A stretch of 8,505 nt of DNA from JAIPEK01 sp041685935 (lineage in GTDB: Bacteria > Desulfobacterota > Desulfobacteria > Desulfobacterales > Desulfobacteraceae): the NCBI GenBank assembly GCA_041685935.1, contig JAWLES010000104.1:1-8505 (forward strand). Reading direction: 5' to 3'. The translations under genes and the position numbers were made by a program. This document shows positions 7,075 through 8,505 of this stretch, piece by piece. Below the pieces are notes generated by a model, which did no database searches, was not told the origin of the DNA, and saw nothing but the letters and a program-made list of their open reading frames with translations. How positions within the stretch are numbered: the stretch's first letter is position 1; each line of letters begins with the position of its first letter.

Positions 7075-8505
7075 ATGCAGGGAGTTGAAACAGACCCGGA
7101 TCTGCCCATTGCCGCAAGAAAAGACGAGATCGTCGAGGCGGTAAGAGATAATTCCGTGGTAATCATATCAGGGGAGACCGGATCAGGGAAAACAACCCAG
7201 ATTCCAAAAATGATGCTCGAGGCGGGACTTGGGACCCGCGGGGTCATCGGGTGCACCCAGCCAAGGAGGATCGCGGCCCAGAGTGTGGCATCCAGGATCG
7301 CCCAGGAACTGGGCGAGGACCTGGGAGGTACGGTGGGGTACAAGATCAGGTTTGATGACCGGTCGTCCCCGGACTGCGCAGTAAAGATCATGACCGACGG
7401 GATTCTTCTGGCTGAAGCCCAGAAAGACCGTTCCCTGAGGCAATATGAGGCCATCATTGTGGACGAGGCCCATGAGAGAAGCCTGAATATAGATTTCACC
7501 CTGGGGATTTTGAGAAGGCTTGTCAGGAAGCGCAAGGACCTCAAAGTGGTGATCACCTCGGCCACCATTGATACTGAAAAGTTCTCCAAAGCATTTGATG
7601 ATGCCCCTGTCATCGAGGTGTCAGGCCGGATGTACCCGGTGGATGTGCGTTATATGGAAGGCGGGACAGGGGAGGACGAAGAGGGCCGCCCGGATGAAGA
7701 GGATGACCAGGAATATGTGGAAGCCTGTGCCGATGCAGTGGGGCATATCCTTTCCACTTCGGGGTACGGGGATATCCTGGTGTTCCTACCCACTGAACAG
7801 GATATCGGCGAGACCATGGAACTGATCAGAAGCCGCGGCCACGGCGGAATCACGGTTCTCCCGCTCTTTGCAAGGCTTTCCGCCAAAGAGCAGCGGAAGG
7901 TGTTTGTGAGCAGTCCTTCCAGAAAAGTGGTGGTGTCCACCAATGTGGCTGAAACCTCTTTGACCATACCCGGAATCAAGTATGTCGTGGATACCGGGCT
8001 TGCACGGATTCCCCATTACCGGCCCAGGACACGGACCACGGCGCTTCCGGTCAGGAAAATTTCCCAGAGCAGCGCAAACCAGAGGGCGGGCCGGTGCGGC
8101 CGGGTGGAAAACGGCATATGTATCCGCCTGTACGATGAAAAGGATTTTGAATCAAGGCCCTTTTTCACCTCCCCGGAGATCGTCAGGAGCAATCTGGCGG
8201 AAGTGATCCTGCGGATGATGTCTCTGAAGCTCGGCAACGTAAAAAAGTTCCCCTTTATCGACCCGCCTGATCCCAGGAGTGTGCAGGACGGGTTCAGCAC
8301 CCTTCTCGAACTCGGCGCCATCCGGGAAAAGACAATCAAAAGGTACGGGAAAAAGAAAAAGGTTCACGAGCTTACCAATGAAGGCCGAATCATGGCTTCC
8401 ATCCCGGTGGATCCGAAACTCTCCCGGATACTGATCGAGGCGGGCAGGCAGGGGTGCATCGAAGAGATGATGATAATCGTTTCAGCCCTGTCCGTTTCCG
8501 ATCCC
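7075..8505 (+). CDS. hrpA: HrpA-type DEAH-box ATP-dependent RNA helicase, 3' end cut by window edge
   Basis: The visible 477 residues cover both RecA-like helicase domains; HrpA proteins are usually about 1,200-1,300 residues, so well over half is missing. Seen in order: Walker A GETGSGKTT (33-41), TQPRR (61-65), DEAH (130-133), SAT (162-164), the STNVAETSLTIPG motif (288-300), and QSSANQRAGRCGR (331-343). The region after about 370 (winged-helix and ratchet start) also fits DEAH/RHA helicases. HrpA unwinds RNA; in E. coli it affects fimbrial mRNA processing and helps rescue stalled or collided ribosomes. The N-terminus is short, without the leader region of E. coli HrpA. An acidic stretch at about 196-213 (EGGTGEDEEGRPDEEDDQ) links the two helicase domains. 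The start at 7075 is chosen from the Shine-Dalgarno and promoter position; 7045 and 7033 are in-frame alternatives. It is transcribed divergently from the selenoprotein gene, so no joint function is implied. Confidence 0.93.
   Translation, partial: MQGVETDPDLPIAARKDEIVEAVRDNSVVIISGETGSGKTTQIPKMMLEAGLGTRGVIGCTQPRRIAAQSVASRIAQELGEDLGGTVGYKIRFDDRSSPDCAVKIMTDGILLAEAQKDRSLRQYEAIIVDEAHERSLNIDFTLGILRRLVRKRKDLKVVITSATIDTEKFSKAFDDAPVIEVSGRMYPVDVRYMEGGTGEDEEGRPDEEDDQEYVEACADAVGHILSTSGYGDILVFLPTEQDIGETMELIRSRGHGGITVLPLFARLSAKEQRKVFVSSPSRKVVVSTNVAETSLTIPGIKYVVDTGLARIPHYRPRTRTTALPVRKISQSSANQRAGRCGRVENGICIRLYDEKDFESRPFFTSPEIVRSNLAEVILRMMSLKLGNVKKFPFIDPPDPRSVQDGFSTLLELGAIREKTIKRYGKKKKVHELTNEGRIMASIPVDPKLSRILIEAGRQGCIEEMMIIVSALSVSDP

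Noticed and set aside
7023..7613. Minus-strand frame of 196 codons opposite hrpA.
   Set aside because: It is Ser-rich low-information sequence antisense to invariant helicase motifs and is a shadow frame.

Overview
The window carries six protein genes on roughly 50% GC DNA. It most resembles the chromosome of an anaerobic deltaproteobacterium (Desulfobacterota, plausibly a sulfate reducer of the Desulfobacterales). That assignment is inference. It rests on an HdrD/DsrK-type iron-sulfur protein with a probable selenocysteine, a non-mevalonate (IspH) isoprenoid step, chromosomal-type ParA/ParB and a FapA-family protein with type-II-secretion-like N-terminal repeats. No rRNA, tRNA, insertion sequence, prophage or CRISPR is visible.

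Left half, minus strand (5407 down to 1): parA, parB, an ispH-ubiA fusion gene and fapA (cut by the left edge) form one compact operon. parA/parB and parB/ispH overlap by 4 bp (ATGA), and fapA follows 27 bp after ispH-ubiA. Upstream of parA lies an AT-rich 5408-5490 segment with nested inverted repeats, the probable promoter/operator region.

Centre, minus strand (6877 down to 5558): a single-gene unit encodes a 439-residue protein with two 4Fe-4S motifs and a CCG (heterodisulfide-reductase) domain. An in-frame UGA at 6146-6148 interrupts it exactly where relatives have the Cys of an E-C-G-H motif. A strong stem-loop starts 16 nt downstream, as expected for a bacterial SECIS element, so I read this as one selenoprotein rather than two genes or a pseudogene. 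A perfect 15-bp-stem hairpin with flanking A and T tracts (5491-5537) separates it from parA.

Right end, plus strand (7075 to edge): an HrpA-type DEAH-box RNA helicase, cut by the right edge, is divergent from the selenoprotein gene. The 6878-7074 intergenic region holds back-to-back promoter candidates. The position of the plus-strand promoter argues for an hrpA start at 7075 rather than 7033 or 7045.

The most notable items are the selenocysteine in the CCG protein with its SECIS-like hairpin, and the IspH-UbiA fusion. The membrane half of the fusion lacks the first aspartate of each of the two UbiA metal-binding motifs. No stretch longer than about 200 bases lacks a gene.
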